Origin: Kiritimatiellia bacterium | Lineage (GTDB): Bacteria; Verrucomicrobiota; Kiritimatiellia; RFP12; UBA1067 | Assembly (NCBI GenBank): GCA_017405115.1 | Contig: JAFRBA010000056.1 | Location: forward strand, 62,001 to 126,000 | Length of the DNA stretch: 64,000 bases | Direction of reading: 5' to 3' | Part shown: positions 1-9,405 of the stretch, piece by piece | How positions within the stretch are numbered: position 1 is the stretch's first letter | How the letters are laid out: every line of letters begins with the position of its first letter | Notes under the pieces: model-generated | Told to the model about the DNA's origin: nothing | What the model saw: the letters and a program-made list of their open reading frames with translations, nothing else | Database searches by the model: none | Program-made: the position numbers and the translations under genes

Positions 1-485
1 AGCGTGTAGGGATGCTCTGCGCTGGAGGACTGGATTTCCCCGACGAGCGCCATGAGGTCGTGGTCGAAGCGTCCGTTGGGCGCGATTCGGATGATCGTGG
101 GCGATTGCAGGAAGAACGGTGCAGAGACGATGTGCTGGAGGTATTCGCCGCCGATGCCGATGTAGGCTTCGCTCCATCCGGTCTTGGGGTCTGGACGGTA
201 GCGGTGCCATTCTCCTGGATGGAGGATGACGATGGTGCCACCGCCGATGGCAATGCTCTTGCCGCGCTTGAACTGGATCGTGCCCTTGCCCTCGCGTATG
301 TAGAGAAGCTGGTATTCCCAGTCGGCTAGGGCGCGTCCGTTGCGCCACGTGAAGTAGTAGTCAGAAGAGTGGTATTCGTGCGGATACGGCTCGCCCGGCT
401 TCGTCAACTCATGCCCGGCGCCAGTCACGTACAGCCCGAACTGGCGCTGGATCGGGCTTATGGGACAATAGTGTATCTTGTTCAT
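1..485 (-). CDS. AraC-family transcriptional regulator, N-terminal sensing domain (partial)
   Basis: Read on the minus strand from ATG at 485, the frame stays open to the window edge (161 codons), so only the N-terminal part is present. It shows a cupin-like AraC sensing domain. The segment SDYYFTWRNGRALADWEYQ leads into LLYIREGKGTIQF and then IVILHPGEWHRYRPDP, the typical 'pay-off/heavy' ligand-binding barrel of sugar-responsive AraC regulators. The DNA-binding C-terminal HTH pair would lie beyond position 1. It is divergent from the secreted glycosidase at 608, which suggests that it activates that locus when a released sugar binds. An extended -10 (minus-strand ATGGTACAAT, 494-503) ends 8 bases before the ATG, so its message is probably leaderless. 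Confidence 0.85.
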   Translation of the reverse strand, partial: MNKIHYCPISPIQRQFGLYVTGAGHELTKPGEPYPHEYHSSDYYFTWRNGRALADWEYQLLYIREGKGTIQFKRGKSIAIGGGTIVILHPGEWHRYRPDPKTGWSEAYIGIGGEYLQHIVSAPFFLQSPTIIRIAPNGRFDHDLMALVGEIQSSSAEHPYT

Positions 486-493
486 GGGCGTGT

Positions 494-503
494 ATTGTAC
501 CAT
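494..503 (-). promoter_or_regulatory. Extended -10 promoter of the AraC-type regulator
   Basis: On the minus strand this reads ATGGTACAAT, a TGn extended -10. Only 8 bases separate it from the ATG at 485, which places the expected transcription start at or beside the start codon. The same box-to-start geometry recurs at 16893 and 17405. Confidence 0.55.
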
Positions 504-519
504 AATCTTTGTTGTTGTG

Positions 520-546
520 TGTCAAAAAGTTAAAGTCATGTCAAAA
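520..546 (+). promoter_or_regulatory. Direct-repeat operator candidate between the divergent genes
   Basis: TGTCAAAA occurs at 520-527 and again at 539-546, a period of 19 bases, so both copies lie on the same helical face. AraC-family proteins bind direct half-sites about two helical turns apart. The pair sits upstream of the -10-like TGATACAAT (575-583) that would serve the plus-strand operon, as expected for an activator site. Confidence 0.45.
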
Positions 547-574
547 CTTCATATTGAATTCTTAGCTGAAAATT

Positions 575-583
575 TGATACAAT
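575..583 (+). promoter_or_regulatory. Extended -10 promoter of the first glycan locus
   Basis: TGATACAAT is an extended -10 element 24 bases before the ATG at 608. That leaves room for a short leader carrying the purine-rich ribosome site AGAGGGAGA. Confidence 0.45.
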
Positions 584-607
584 TCCGCGCCAGAGGGAGA
601 TTGTACC

Positions 608-3600
608 ATGGGAATCATTTTCGATCACAAAGTAAAAAAAGCATTCATGCGCTGTGTGGCATGTCTGGCGATGGCCGGTGGTGTGGGCACGGCCATGGGG
701 GAATGCGCAGTGGAGCGGTTGAGCGTAAGGGAGACTGCCGACGGCGTGTTCTCGGTCTGTCAGGGCGGGCGAGTGGTCATCGCTGACATTCGTCCGACAT
801 TGAGCCGAGATGTGGCATGCAGAAAGCAGCAGATGACATTGCGGGACGGGTCGCGTGTCTGGAATCGCTGGAACGAGGAGAATGTCGACCGATTTCGATT
901 TGAGATAGTGGAGCGGGCCGATGGTGCTGTCGAAATATCTACGCTTGGTTATTGCGTAGGGGCGACGCCGAATCGCAGACGCACGATATCGTTTTCCCTT
1001 CCAGGGCGGGTCTTTGCCGGAAAGCCATACTCGGCGCGGGCGCCAATGCGCATGTCGGCGCATACGTACAAGGGGGTTTTCGACGGGAAGACGTCTTTTG
1101 AGACCCGTTATTTCGCTGCGGCCGGGCTGGTGTTCAACGGAGATCCGAATCCTACCGGAGTGTTCAGTTACAATTCTCGCACAGGCGTTCCTGGTCGCTG
1201 GTCGGTCAAGAGCGATGGCGAGGGCGGCTTTTCCGTTGTCGGCATGGCGTGTCTGCCGGCAGACGGCAACGAGGAGGCCGGCGACAAGATCGTCATTCAC
1301 CCCGGTTCCTACGATGACTATGCGAAGGATCATTTCCTGCCGTATTTCGACATATACCATTGGACTGTCGATGGGCGACGCTGGCATCCGCTCCATCTGG
1401 TGGCGTTCGGCGCGCCGAAGGCTGGTGCGGACTACAAGGATGGGAATCACGCCTTCGACGGAATACTCGGCTGGTGCGGCAAGGGGAGGCAGAAGGTCAA
1501 GGTGGGCAATCCGTCCGGCGCCTACTATTCGCATGCGCTTGGGAGCGGCAGGGCCGCCTATTGTTTCGCTGGGCTACACCCGGGCTGGTACATTCTGACT
1601 TTCCAGCTTGGCAATTATACCGGCGAAAGGAACAAATTCGCAATTTCCGTCAATGGGGAGTCGTTGCTGTCGGACGTCTCGGTCGGGAAGGGCGAGGCGC
1701 GGACGGTCGCGAGGGCGTTTCACTTGAAAGGCGGCAAGGCGGAAGTCGTGTTCGATGGCGACTGGCTTGTCTCGGCTGTTGGTGTGCAGCCGCTTTTGTC
1801 GGACAACGAAGATTTCATGATGCGCCGAGGCTTCTGGTATTCCGATGGCTACGAGCCGTCCGTTATTCGGCGCAACAGCTACACGCGCAAGGCGGTTCCG
1901 GCGACGTTGGACCAGACAACGGCGATGCCGACGCCGGGGCGGGAGTCCGCTGGAAACTACCATGAGCCGCCGAGGCCCGTTGAACTTTCCGACCGTTCGC
2001 GTCCGGAGAATCGGTGGATGTACAGGCTCTCCATGCGCAATGTCAACCTTGGAGACGGCGCATCCTATTATTCCGACGACGCGAAGAGGGCCCGGTTCCT
2101 GGAAGAGTCGGAAAGGCTGCGCTATAACGCCCTCATGCTGCACGGGAACCTGTGCCGTCATCTCCATGCGGAAGGGCACAACGACATTGTCGAGCGGGAA
2201 ATACTCAAGTTCGTGAACGACGCCCACAGGCGCGGCATCAAGTTCATCGACCACATGGACGTGACGCTGGCGTGGGCCAACCACTATGGATTCAGGGCGT
2301 ACATAGAGCTGCTTGACGTGGCGATGCTCGACATCTACGACAACCTGCCGACTTACCTGCTGTGCCCTGAGAACCCGAAGTGGAAAAGGAGGTTCTTCGA
2401 CTATCTCCGCAGCAAGACGGCCGCAGGCGTCGACGGTTTCCAGCTTGACGAGCTCATGTACTGGTGGCATGGCTGCTCGTGTGCGCACTGCCGCTCCAAG
2501 TTCACCGCCGACACCGGGTGGAGCTTCCCTCTTGACGAAACGAACCCAAGCTGTAGGTTCCAGGCCAATACGCGTCTCTACGACCGGTGGAGCGCATGGC
2601 AAGTCGCGAACACCACCAACTGGCGCGTAGACCTCAGGCGGTTTCTTAAGGACTTGAATCCCAACATCTACATGTCCACCTATGCCACCTACTCCTCCCA
2701 GGTCGGCCGTCGGTGCCTGTTCGGCGAGCACATGGAGGCCGCCCGGGCGATGTCGATGCTGGGGACGGAGGTCATGCAGCAGGACGTCATGCGGTGCTCT
2801 CGTCCCCTGATGTCGCTTGCGCGCCTCAAGAACATCTTTCGCCTCGCCTACGGAGTGCCTTCATGGAACTGGTTCTATAATTCAAGCTACGCCAACGAGT
2901 GCTTTGCCTTTGCCGTATGCAGCATGACAGGCGAGGTGCCGTTTCTGACGGGCACGTGGCTTGGGGCCCGCTATGACCCGGCGTTCGCGAATCCCGTGGA
3001 ATGGGCGGCGAAGTCGCGTCCCATGGACATAGACGGCGCATTTCCGGTTGCGGAAGTCGGCATTCTGTTCTCGACGGCAAGTTGCCGCAGAAACGAAGGG
3101 GACAATTGCACGCCGGAGGCTCTTGGCCTTGCGCAGGTGCTGGAGACGATGCATGTGCCGTACGAGTTCTTCTCGGAGTTCAGCTGTCGACATGAGCAGC
3201 TCAGGAACTACAAAGTCGTATTCATAGGCGAATCGCAGTGTCTGAGCGACGCCGACATATGCGCATTGCAGGCGTTCATGGCGTCTGGCGGGCGGGTTTA
3301 CGGCCGGCCTCTGGCGGGGACGCGCAACGAGTTCGGGGAGAGGCGGGCTGCGCCATTCGCCGGCTTTGCCGAGATGTCCAGCGCGGTTCCGTTCTACGAG
3401 GAGGAGGCTCCTGTGCGCGGAAACGACACCAAGCCTAGGCTCGTCTGCGATCCTGCGGCCGAGGCCAGGTTCCGCGCCGAGCTGTCCGGATACGTCGCCG
3501 ATGCCAGGTGGTGGTCGCTGAAAGGAGCGCCTGACAGGCTCTACACGTCTGTGTTCCGCGAGAGGTCGGGAAATGTCGTCGTCCACTTTCTGAACGCGAC

Positions 3601-3856
3601 CGGATGCGACCTGTGGAGGGACGGGCGGTTTGTGCAGCTCAAGTCCAAGGCGAAGTATCCGCCGCTCGTGGAAGACGTCGTGTTTGACGTGCCTGTGTCT
3701 GTAGGCGACGCTGCGACGGCGTATGGCCCGGAATTGGGTTTCGGCGGCCATCCGCTGCAGGCGACAAGGGCGGGGGACCGTCTCCGGGTCAGGGTGCCGA
3801 AGGAGCTCCTCCAGGTTTATGCCATTGTGAGGTTCGGGCAGGAAGGGGGAAGGTAA
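608..3856 (+). CDS. Secreted TIM-barrel glycosidase-like protein
   Basis: This 1082-aa protein is predicted to be exported: a basic N-terminus is followed by a hydrophobic stretch around residues 15-32. Start 608 has a good ribosome site (GAGGGAGA). Residues about 60-400 look like beta-sandwich modules. Residues about 470-780 form a TIM-barrel-like catalytic region (YNALMLHGNLCRHL, FIDHMDVTLAWANHYGF, GVDGFQLDELMYWWHG, where the Asp-Glu after GFQL are plausible catalytic acids). Around residues 815-920 there is a flavodoxin-like segment (YKVVFIGESQCLSDADICAL) like the beta-galactosidase trimerisation domain of GH42-type enzymes. The exact GH family is not recognised. It heads the operon divergent from the AraC regulator and probably opens a plant-type polysaccharide. 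Confidence 0.75.
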   Translation: MGIIFDHKVKKAFMRCVACLAMAGGVGTAMGECAVERLSVRETADGVFSVCQGGRVVIADIRPTLSRDVACRKQQMTLRDGSRVWNRWNEENVDRFRFEIVERADGAVEISTLGYCVGATPNRRRTISFSLPGRVFAGKPYSARAPMRMSAHTYKGVFDGKTSFETRYFAAAGLVFNGDPNPTGVFSYNSRTGVPGRWSVKSDGEGGFSVVGMACLPADGNEEAGDKIVIHPGSYDDYAKDHFLPYFDIYHWTVDGRRWHPLHLVAFGAPKAGADYKDGNHAFDGILGWCGKGRQKVKVGNPSGAYYSHALGSGRAAYCFAGLHPGWYILTFQLGNYTGERNKFAISVNGESLLSDVSVGKGEARTVARAFHLKGGKAEVVFDGDWLVSAVGVQPLLSDNEDFMMRRGFWYSDGYEPSVIRRNSYTRKAVPATLDQTTAMPTPGRESAGNYHEPPRPVELSDRSRPENRWMYRLSMRNVNLGDGASYYSDDAKRARFLEESERLRYNALMLHGNLCRHLHAEGHNDIVEREILKFVNDAHRRGIKFIDHMDVTLAWANHYGFRAYIELLDVAMLDIYDNLPTYLLCPENPKWKRRFFDYLRSKTAAGVDGFQLDELMYWWHGCSCAHCRSKFTADTGWSFPLDETNPSCRFQANTRLYDRWSAWQVANTTNWRVDLRRFLKDLNPNIYMSTYATYSSQVGRRCLFGEHMEAARAMSMLGTEVMQQDVMRCSRPLMSLARLKNIFRLAYGVPSWNWFYNSSYANECFAFAVCSMTGEVPFLTGTWLGARYDPAFANPVEWAAKSRPMDIDGAFPVAEVGILFSTASCRRNEGDNCTPEALGLAQVLETMHVPYEFFSEFSCRHEQLRNYKVVFIGESQCLSDADICALQAFMASGGRVYGRPLAGTRNEFGERRAAPFAGFAEMSSAVPFYEEEAPVRGNDTKPRLVCDPAAEARFRAELSGYVADARWWSLKGAPDRLYTSVFRERSGNVVVHFLNATGCDLWRDGRFVQLKSKAKYPPLVEDVVFDVPVSVGDAATAYGPELGFGGHPLQATRAGDRLRVRVPKELLQVYAIVRFGQEGGR

Positions 3857-3857
3857 C

Positions 3858-5051
3858 ATGCGAAAGATCGCCGTCCTGTCGTTGTCCATTTGCCTTTTGC
3901 TGGCGGGCTGCACGATTGCGCCGCGCCCGGACGTGTTGTGCATATACTATCCTGAATGGCATGTTTATCCGGAAGGGGATTTGATTTTCGGAAAGGGTCG
4001 TACGGAGTGGGATCTCGTGAACACGGCGACGGCCCGGTTCCCGGGGCATGATCAGCCGATACGGCTGAGGGACGGCTGCCCCGACGACTCGGATCCCGGC
4101 GACGTGGCCAAGGAGATCGATTACGCCGCCGACGCCGGGATTGACGCATTCCTGTACGACTGGTACTGGGCTGATCACCATCCGATCCAGCACGAGGCGT
4201 TGGAGGATGGCTTCCTGAAGGCGCCGAACCGCAGCCGCATGCGCTTTGCGATCATGTGGGCCTACCATGACCGCACCGACGCCTTCCGTCCGGCCCCGGG
4301 GCACGCAGAAGACCGCCTTTTCTGGAAGTTGGCGCACACTCCCGAGGAGTTTCGCGAGGCGATTGGCTACTGCATCAGCAAGTATTTCGGCCAGCCGAAC
4401 TACTATCTCAGGAACGGGGAGATATTCTTCTCGATCTATGCGGCATCGAAGTTTGTAAAGACAAACGGCGGCCCGGAGAAGGTGCGCGGTCTCTTCGCCG
4501 AGGCGCAGGAGATGGCGAAGGCCGCTGCGTTGCCGCGCATCCACTTCTCCGCGATGGTATGGACGCCTGGCGAGGTTCAGGAGGTGGTGGACGCCGGTTT
4601 CGAGTCCACCTCGGCCTACTGCATGTCGACGGACTTTTTCGTCGACGGCGACATTCGGCCTCTCAACGGCGAACGCGTGTTCAAGTATTCCGAGTTCGTC
4701 GCGACGCACAAGTCGTACAACGCCTCTCTTGCGGCCGTTTCGCCGGCGCACATTCCGGTCGCCGCGCGTGGATGGGACATATCGCCACGCTGTCGGCTGG
4801 AGGAGCCCTTCCCCTGGAGGCAGGCGATATATCCGTACAATGGCATTGTTCACGGCGCCACGCCCGAGGCGTTTGCCGAGATCCTCCGCACGGCGCGCAG
4901 TCAGGCCGAAAACGACTCGAACCGGCCCGGAGCGGTGATTCTCAACGCTTGGAACGAGTATACCGAGGGTTCGTACCTCATGCCTGACGTGAAGAACGGA
5001 GACGCATATCTTCGTGCGGTAAAGTCGGTCTTCGGAAAGGAGGGAAAATGA
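3858..5051 (+). CDS. WbsX/GH99-like lipoprotein
   Basis: This 397-aa protein starts with a lipoprotein signal: the lipobox LLAGC puts the lipidated cysteine at residue 18, so it is probably membrane-anchored outside the cytoplasm. The body matches the glycosyltransferase-WbsX / GH99-like fold. IYYPEWH near the start, GIDAFLYDWYWADHH around residues 93-108, and the near-C-terminal NAWNEYTEGSYLMPD are hallmarks of that family. GH99 relatives act on alpha-mannosides, but WbsX-like members are often uncharacterised, so the substrate is open. It begins one base after the preceding stop codon and overlaps the next gene by ATGA, so all three are co-translated. Confidence 0.8.
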   Translation: MRKIAVLSLSICLLLAGCTIAPRPDVLCIYYPEWHVYPEGDLIFGKGRTEWDLVNTATARFPGHDQPIRLRDGCPDDSDPGDVAKEIDYAADAGIDAFLYDWYWADHHPIQHEALEDGFLKAPNRSRMRFAIMWAYHDRTDAFRPAPGHAEDRLFWKLAHTPEEFREAIGYCISKYFGQPNYYLRNGEIFFSIYAASKFVKTNGGPEKVRGLFAEAQEMAKAAALPRIHFSAMVWTPGEVQEVVDAGFESTSAYCMSTDFFVDGDIRPLNGERVFKYSEFVATHKSYNASLAAVSPAHIPVAARGWDISPRCRLEEPFPWRQAIYPYNGIVHGATPEAFAEILRTARSQAENDSNRPGAVILNAWNEYTEGSYLMPDVKNGDAYLRAVKSVFGKEGK

Positions 5052-7807
5052 TTGTCGCGGTCATAGCGGCCTCGGCGACGATGTCGTTCGCCAAGTGCGC
5101 GGATGTCGAGGTCAGCGATAGTTTCTGGTCGCATAGATTCGAACTGTGGCGGACGGTCACCATACCGGATATATTCTCAAAATTCGAGAAGAGGAGCTTC
5201 GCGCTCAGGAACTTCGACCGCGCGGCGGCCGGACGCAGGGAGGGGCACTACGGATGCGACTTCTACGACGGCGTTCTCCTTGAGGCTGTCCGAGGGGCCA
5301 GCGACTATCTGTCTAGATATCCCTCTCGGGAGCTGGACGCGCTGTTGGACGGCGTAGTGGACAGGGTTGTCGCCGCGCAGATGCCTGACGGATATCTCCA
5401 CACCGGTGTGCAGATCAAGGCACCGGAGCACAGGTGGGGCGACAATGGCGGCTGTGCGCTTTCGCAGCACGAAATATACAACGCCGGATGCCTGATAGAG
5501 GCCGGCGTTCACCACTACCGTGCGACGGGGAAGACAAAGTTGCTTGCCTGCGCACTGAAGTTCGCCAACCTGCTTTGCGACACGATCGGCCCTTTGCCAA
5601 AACGAAACCTCATTCCGACGCATTCGCTGGCGGAAGAGGCGATGGTCGAGCTGGCGCGCTTGACGCGCGAGGATCCCAGGGCCGCAGCCGCAGGCGGTGT
5701 CAGGGCGCGTCCCGACGACTATCTTTCGCTTGTCCGATTCTGGTTCGAAAGCCATGGCAACAACTGCGGGGTGCCGGACTGGGAAAGGCTTGGCGTAGGC
5801 GGCGGTTGCGCCGAGGTGCGGCGGATGACGTCTGTTGCGCACACCCCGGACTGGCGTCCGTCTTGGGGTGACTATCAGATGGACCGTCGTCCGCTTGGCG
5901 GCTATGAATCCATAGAAGGACATGCCGTCCGTGCGACGTTGCTTTGCTCCGGGCTCGCCGCATTTGCCGCCGAGACTGGCGACGCGGCGTACGCCGTGCT
6001 CGCAAAACGATTCTGGGAGTCTATGGTCGGCTGCAAGGAGGCCATCACGGGAGGAGTAGGCACGGAAGCCGCGCGCGAGAACTTCGGCGGGGACTACGAC
6101 TTGCCGCCGGATGCCTACCTGGAGACCTGCGCGGCCATAGGCAACGCCTTCTTCAGCGCAAACCTCGCGGCGCTGACGGGAGACGGGCGGTACATGGACG
6201 AATTCGAGCGCGTCATCTATAATGCGTTGCTCGTTGAGGTGTCCGAAGACGGCAGACACTACACCTATTGCAATCCGCTCAACACCGACAAGGGCGTACG
6301 TTTCGACTGGCACGGCGTTCCGTGCTGCCCGCCCATGTTCCTGAAGCTCACAGGTGCGCTGCCTGGATATGTCTACGCAAAAGGGGAGGGCGGCTACTAC
6401 GTCAACCTTTTCATGGGCGGCAGTACGTCGTTTGCAGACGCCGCAGCCGGCAGGGTCGCCCTGGCGCAGCAGACGAAGTATCCGATGGACGGAGTGGTAG
6501 ATATAGGCGTTAATCCGGAACGACCGGCGGATTTTGCGTTGCGTGTACGTGTTCCGGGCTGGGCGCGAGGTGTGGAGAATCCGTTTGGGCTTTACACGAG
6601 CGATTTTGCAGGCAAGTGGTCTGTCTCGGTAAACGGAAAGCCGACGCAGCCGAAACTGGAGCGCGGCTATCAGGTGATTCGCCGGAGATGGAAGAGAGGA
6701 GACATTGTACGTCTGCAGCTAGATGTCTCGCCCCGGAGAATTCGCGCATGCGAACAGGTCAAGGTGCTTTTGGGCAGGGCAGCCGAAGCGCGTGGTCCAG
6801 TTGTCTACGCGGAGGAGCGAGGGAAAACGCTGCCTTTCTATTCGGTGGCGAACCACGGGGAGGTTCCCCATGCCGTATGGCGCGTGACGCCGCCTGCGGA
6901 TTTCATGTCGTATTGGCAGGGCGAGCGAAAACGCCTGAGGCGTGAAGTGCCGATCGATGTCCAGAAGAAGCTCCTGGACGACCGGTCGACCAACCGATGG
7001 AACGTGTATTCCATCAGTTTCGCGACCTTTGGCGGCAAGCGGCTGCATGGCTACATGAGCGTTCCGAAGAAAAGAAGCGGAAAACTCCCGGTGTTCTTCA
7101 ACGTGCCTGGTGCAGGGCCTGGCGTCTGCGACTGCTCGCGCAAGGAGAACGGCATATCGGTCGCGATGAATGTACATGGCTACGAGCAGCCGGAGAAAGA
7201 CGGGATGGGCAAGAGGTTTGACGAATGGCGGCGCGACTTGCTTGCACGCTGGAAGGATGTCGGGCATTTTGCGCATACTGGGATAACAGGGAGCCGCGAC
7301 GACTATTTCTTCCACGATGTCATCCTCGGAATTGACCGGGCAATGGACTGGGCGGCTACGCAGCCGGAGGCGAACGGGGACGTGCTTTATTCAGGCTCAA
7401 GCCAGGGCGGCGGGTTCGGCATAATCCTTGCGGCGCTGAATCCACGCGTCAAGAGGCTTGCCGCGCATGTGCCGGCGATGACCGACATCCTTGGATGCAG
7501 GGCCGGGAGGACAAGCGGCTGGCCGAAGCTGACGGAGGGGATGAAGACCCCGGAGCTGAGGATGGCGGCCGAGAAGATCGCCCCTTACTACGACGCGGTG
7601 AATTTTGCGACGTTCGTCACGTGCCCGGCGCGGTTCAGCGTCGGGATGAAGGATCCCGTAGTGCCGCACACGGCGGTTCGCCTGGCGTTTGAGGCGCTGG
7701 GGTCGAACGACAAGCAGCTGCTTGTCGGCGAGGAGATGACGCACAATGTATTCTTCGAGTTCTACCGTCGGACCGACAAGTGGCTTGAAGAGGCTGTTTC
7801 GCAATAA
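5048..7807 (+). CDS. GH127 beta-L-arabinofuranosidase fused to a CE7-like esterase
   Basis: This 919-aa secreted protein has two enzymes. Residues about 20-600 are GH127 (formerly DUF1680). The zinc-thiolate site is intact: YLETCAAIGN supplies Glu359 and Cys361, and VPCCPPMFLK supplies Cys426 and Cys427, one of which is the catalytic nucleophile in this family. Residues about 660-919 are an alpha/beta-hydrolase of the acetyl-xylan-esterase (AXE1/CE7) type. GSSQGGGFG carries Ser785, SVGMKDPVVPH the acid, and EEMTHNVFFEF the histidine. Removing both L-arabinofuranose and acetyl groups with one protein fits trimming of pectic or arabinoxylan side chains. The short N-terminus (MIVAVIAASATMSFA) is a weak but plausible signal peptide. 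Confidence 0.88.
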   Translation: MIVAVIAASATMSFAKCADVEVSDSFWSHRFELWRTVTIPDIFSKFEKRSFALRNFDRAAAGRREGHYGCDFYDGVLLEAVRGASDYLSRYPSRELDALLDGVVDRVVAAQMPDGYLHTGVQIKAPEHRWGDNGGCALSQHEIYNAGCLIEAGVHHYRATGKTKLLACALKFANLLCDTIGPLPKRNLIPTHSLAEEAMVELARLTREDPRAAAAGGVRARPDDYLSLVRFWFESHGNNCGVPDWERLGVGGGCAEVRRMTSVAHTPDWRPSWGDYQMDRRPLGGYESIEGHAVRATLLCSGLAAFAAETGDAAYAVLAKRFWESMVGCKEAITGGVGTEAARENFGGDYDLPPDAYLETCAAIGNAFFSANLAALTGDGRYMDEFERVIYNALLVEVSEDGRHYTYCNPLNTDKGVRFDWHGVPCCPPMFLKLTGALPGYVYAKGEGGYYVNLFMGGSTSFADAAAGRVALAQQTKYPMDGVVDIGVNPERPADFALRVRVPGWARGVENPFGLYTSDFAGKWSVSVNGKPTQPKLERGYQVIRRRWKRGDIVRLQLDVSPRRIRACEQVKVLLGRAAEARGPVVYAEERGKTLPFYSVANHGEVPHAVWRVTPPADFMSYWQGERKRLRREVPIDVQKKLLDDRSTNRWNVYSISFATFGGKRLHGYMSVPKKRSGKLPVFFNVPGAGPGVCDCSRKENGISVAMNVHGYEQPEKDGMGKRFDEWRRDLLARWKDVGHFAHTGITGSRDDYFFHDVILGIDRAMDWAATQPEANGDVLYSGSSQGGGFGIILAALNPRVKRLAAHVPAMTDILGCRAGRTSGWPKLTEGMKTPELRMAAEKIAPYYDAVNFATFVTCPARFSVGMKDPVVPHTAVRLAFEALGSNDKQLLVGEEMTHNVFFEFYRRTDKWLEEAVSQ

Positions 7808-7835
7808 TGAACCACAGTTAAAGGAGGATCCAACC

Positions 7836-8144
7836 ATGATGAAAAAGACGATGGTGGCGGTTGCGCTAGGAATGGCGCTGTCCGTCGGCGCAACGCCCGA
7901 CCTGTATGACGACATAGGGTCATTGCGGCCAGAGGGAGATTCAGACGTCTATTGGACGACGACCGGCCACGCTGGCGTCGCGGTTGACGTATGTGACTCA
8001 GATGCAATGACTGTTGAGGCGTGCGTGCCGACGACGGTGACCATGTCGGCCGGAGCGTGTGACCTTCGATGGATCACTTCATTGCTTTCTGTCGAGACGC
8101 AATTTGATTCGTTCCCAGTCGGATTTCTTCTTTTCCTAAAATAA
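7836..8144 (+). CDS. Small secreted protein of unknown function
   Basis: This is a 102-aa ORF. The start at 7836 is set by the strong ribosome site AAGGAGG (7821-7827) and gives a clean signal peptide (MMKKTMVAVALGMALSVGA). An upstream in-frame ATG inside the previous gene is rejected for lack of both. The mature part (about 83 residues) has no domain I recognise. It ends abruptly after the hydrophobic FPVGFLLFLK, which would be odd for a complete secreted domain, so it may be the 5' remnant of a longer surface protein. It is followed 7 bases later by the first SUMF1-domain gene. Confidence 0.6.
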   Translation: MMKKTMVAVALGMALSVGATPDLYDDIGSLRPEGDSDVYWTTTGHAGVAVDVCDSDAMTVEACVPTTVTMSAGACDLRWITSLLSVETQFDSFPVGFLLFLK

Positions 8145-8151
8145 AGGACCA

Positions 8152-9384
8152 ATGACAATGAAGATATGTCTTATGATGTTTGCGGCGGCTTTCGCCTTGG
8201 CTGCCATCGGAGCCACGCCGTCTGTGACCTATGTCACGATGGCGCAGGATCCCACGACACGCAATGTGACGATTGGCTACACGCTCTCGGGAAAGGCCGT
8301 GGTTACGTTTTCCTTTCTTGTCGGCGATGCCGAGATTTCGGTGGACAATGCCATTGGCGACGTGAATCGCGTTGTCGAGGCTGGCACCCATACGATATCT
8401 TGCCGCCCAGACCGGGCCGTGACTGCCGGATGGAGCGGAGCGGCTGTCAAGGCCCGTGTCACTGCGTGGCCGATTGACGATCCGCCGGACTACATGGTCA
8501 TTGACCTCAAGAATCCGACGCAGCATCGCTTTTACGCGAATGCAGGGGAGATTCCGGACGGAATCACGGCCGACAAGTACAAATCGAGATGGATTGTCTT
8601 CCGCAAGATTCCGGCGAAGGACGTCCGCTGGCGGATGGGCGGAGGCGTGGAAGTCGGCACCCGCAATCCGTCGTCCGGCGTAAGCACGCGCGACAGGGAG
8701 AAGTATCACTACGTGACGCTTGACCACAACTACTACATGACGATATACGAGGTTACGGCCGACCATTACAATATGATAGCCAACGGAACGCTGGCCTCCG
8801 CCAACGGAACATTGCCCGCCGTGAACTGCACCTACAACTATCTGCGGGGGGCTCCGAGCGACGGCATAGACTTTCCCGACACGGGATCTGCCGTGGCGGC
8901 GAGTTCCTTTATCAAGAAGGTGCGCGACACGCTTGGGCTGCAGACCATCGACCTGCCGACAGAGGCGGAATGGGAATTCGCATGCCGTGCCGGCACCAAG
9001 TCTGCATTCAACAACGGCATGGATCTTGCGAACTACAGCGATCCAATCCCGGGCGACATTGGCTGGGCAGGAGTGAACACGCGCAAGGCGGTCGGGCAGA
9101 AGGCCGCCAACAACTGGAACCTTTACGACATGCACGGCAATGTCGCGGAACTATGCTGCGACTGGTACGGCGAGATGTACGAGGAGAACTCGGAGCAGAC
9201 CAATCCGGTCGGTCCGAGGACGTCCGGCGGAACGACGTACAACAACAGGATTGTCCGCGGCGGAATCTACCTTCAGGGGGCAGCCCAGTGCCGCTCTGCA
9301 TACCGCGACGCGTGGGATCCAACCACAACCAAGAACTACGGGTGGATAGGTTTCCGCCTCGTCTGCGCGGCATCTGCAGAATAA
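8152..9384 (+). CDS. Secreted SUMF1-domain protein, paralogue 1
   Basis: This 410-aa exported protein has a signal peptide up to about residue 21. Residues 25-110 resemble an immunoglobulin-like beta domain, and residues about 150-408 are a formylglycine-generating-enzyme-like (SUMF1) domain. The family marks are LPTEAEWEFACRAGT, NLYDMHGNVAELCCDW, RIVRGGIY and GWIGFRLV. The cysteine pair that aerobic sulfatase-maturing enzymes use in the 'GGSxxC...C' region is not present, since only one Cys follows RIVRGG. It is therefore more likely a structural or ligand-binding relative than a sulfatase-maturing oxidase. The start could be 8152 or 8158; AAAGGA lies just upstream of both. Confidence 0.8.
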   Translation: MTMKICLMMFAAAFALAAIGATPSVTYVTMAQDPTTRNVTIGYTLSGKAVVTFSFLVGDAEISVDNAIGDVNRVVEAGTHTISCRPDRAVTAGWSGAAVKARVTAWPIDDPPDYMVIDLKNPTQHRFYANAGEIPDGITADKYKSRWIVFRKIPAKDVRWRMGGGVEVGTRNPSSGVSTRDREKYHYVTLDHNYYMTIYEVTADHYNMIANGTLASANGTLPAVNCTYNYLRGAPSDGIDFPDTGSAVAASSFIKKVRDTLGLQTIDLPTEAEWEFACRAGTKSAFNNGMDLANYSDPIPGDIGWAGVNTRKAVGQKAANNWNLYDMHGNVAELCCDWYGEMYEENSEQTNPVGPRTSGGTTYNNRIVRGGIYLQGAAQCRSAYRDAWDPTTTKNYGWIGFRLVCAASAE

Positions 9385-9405
9385 GCAATATGGAGAAACA
9401 CAAAC

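Noticed and set aside
1574..2731. Long minus-strand open frames opposite the plus-strand genes (also at 24530-26944, 29046-30650, 51610-53238 and elsewhere)
   Set aside because: They mirror the codon periodicity of high-GC plus-strand genes, have Arg/Val/His-rich sequences with no domain, and lie wholly inside well-supported genes.
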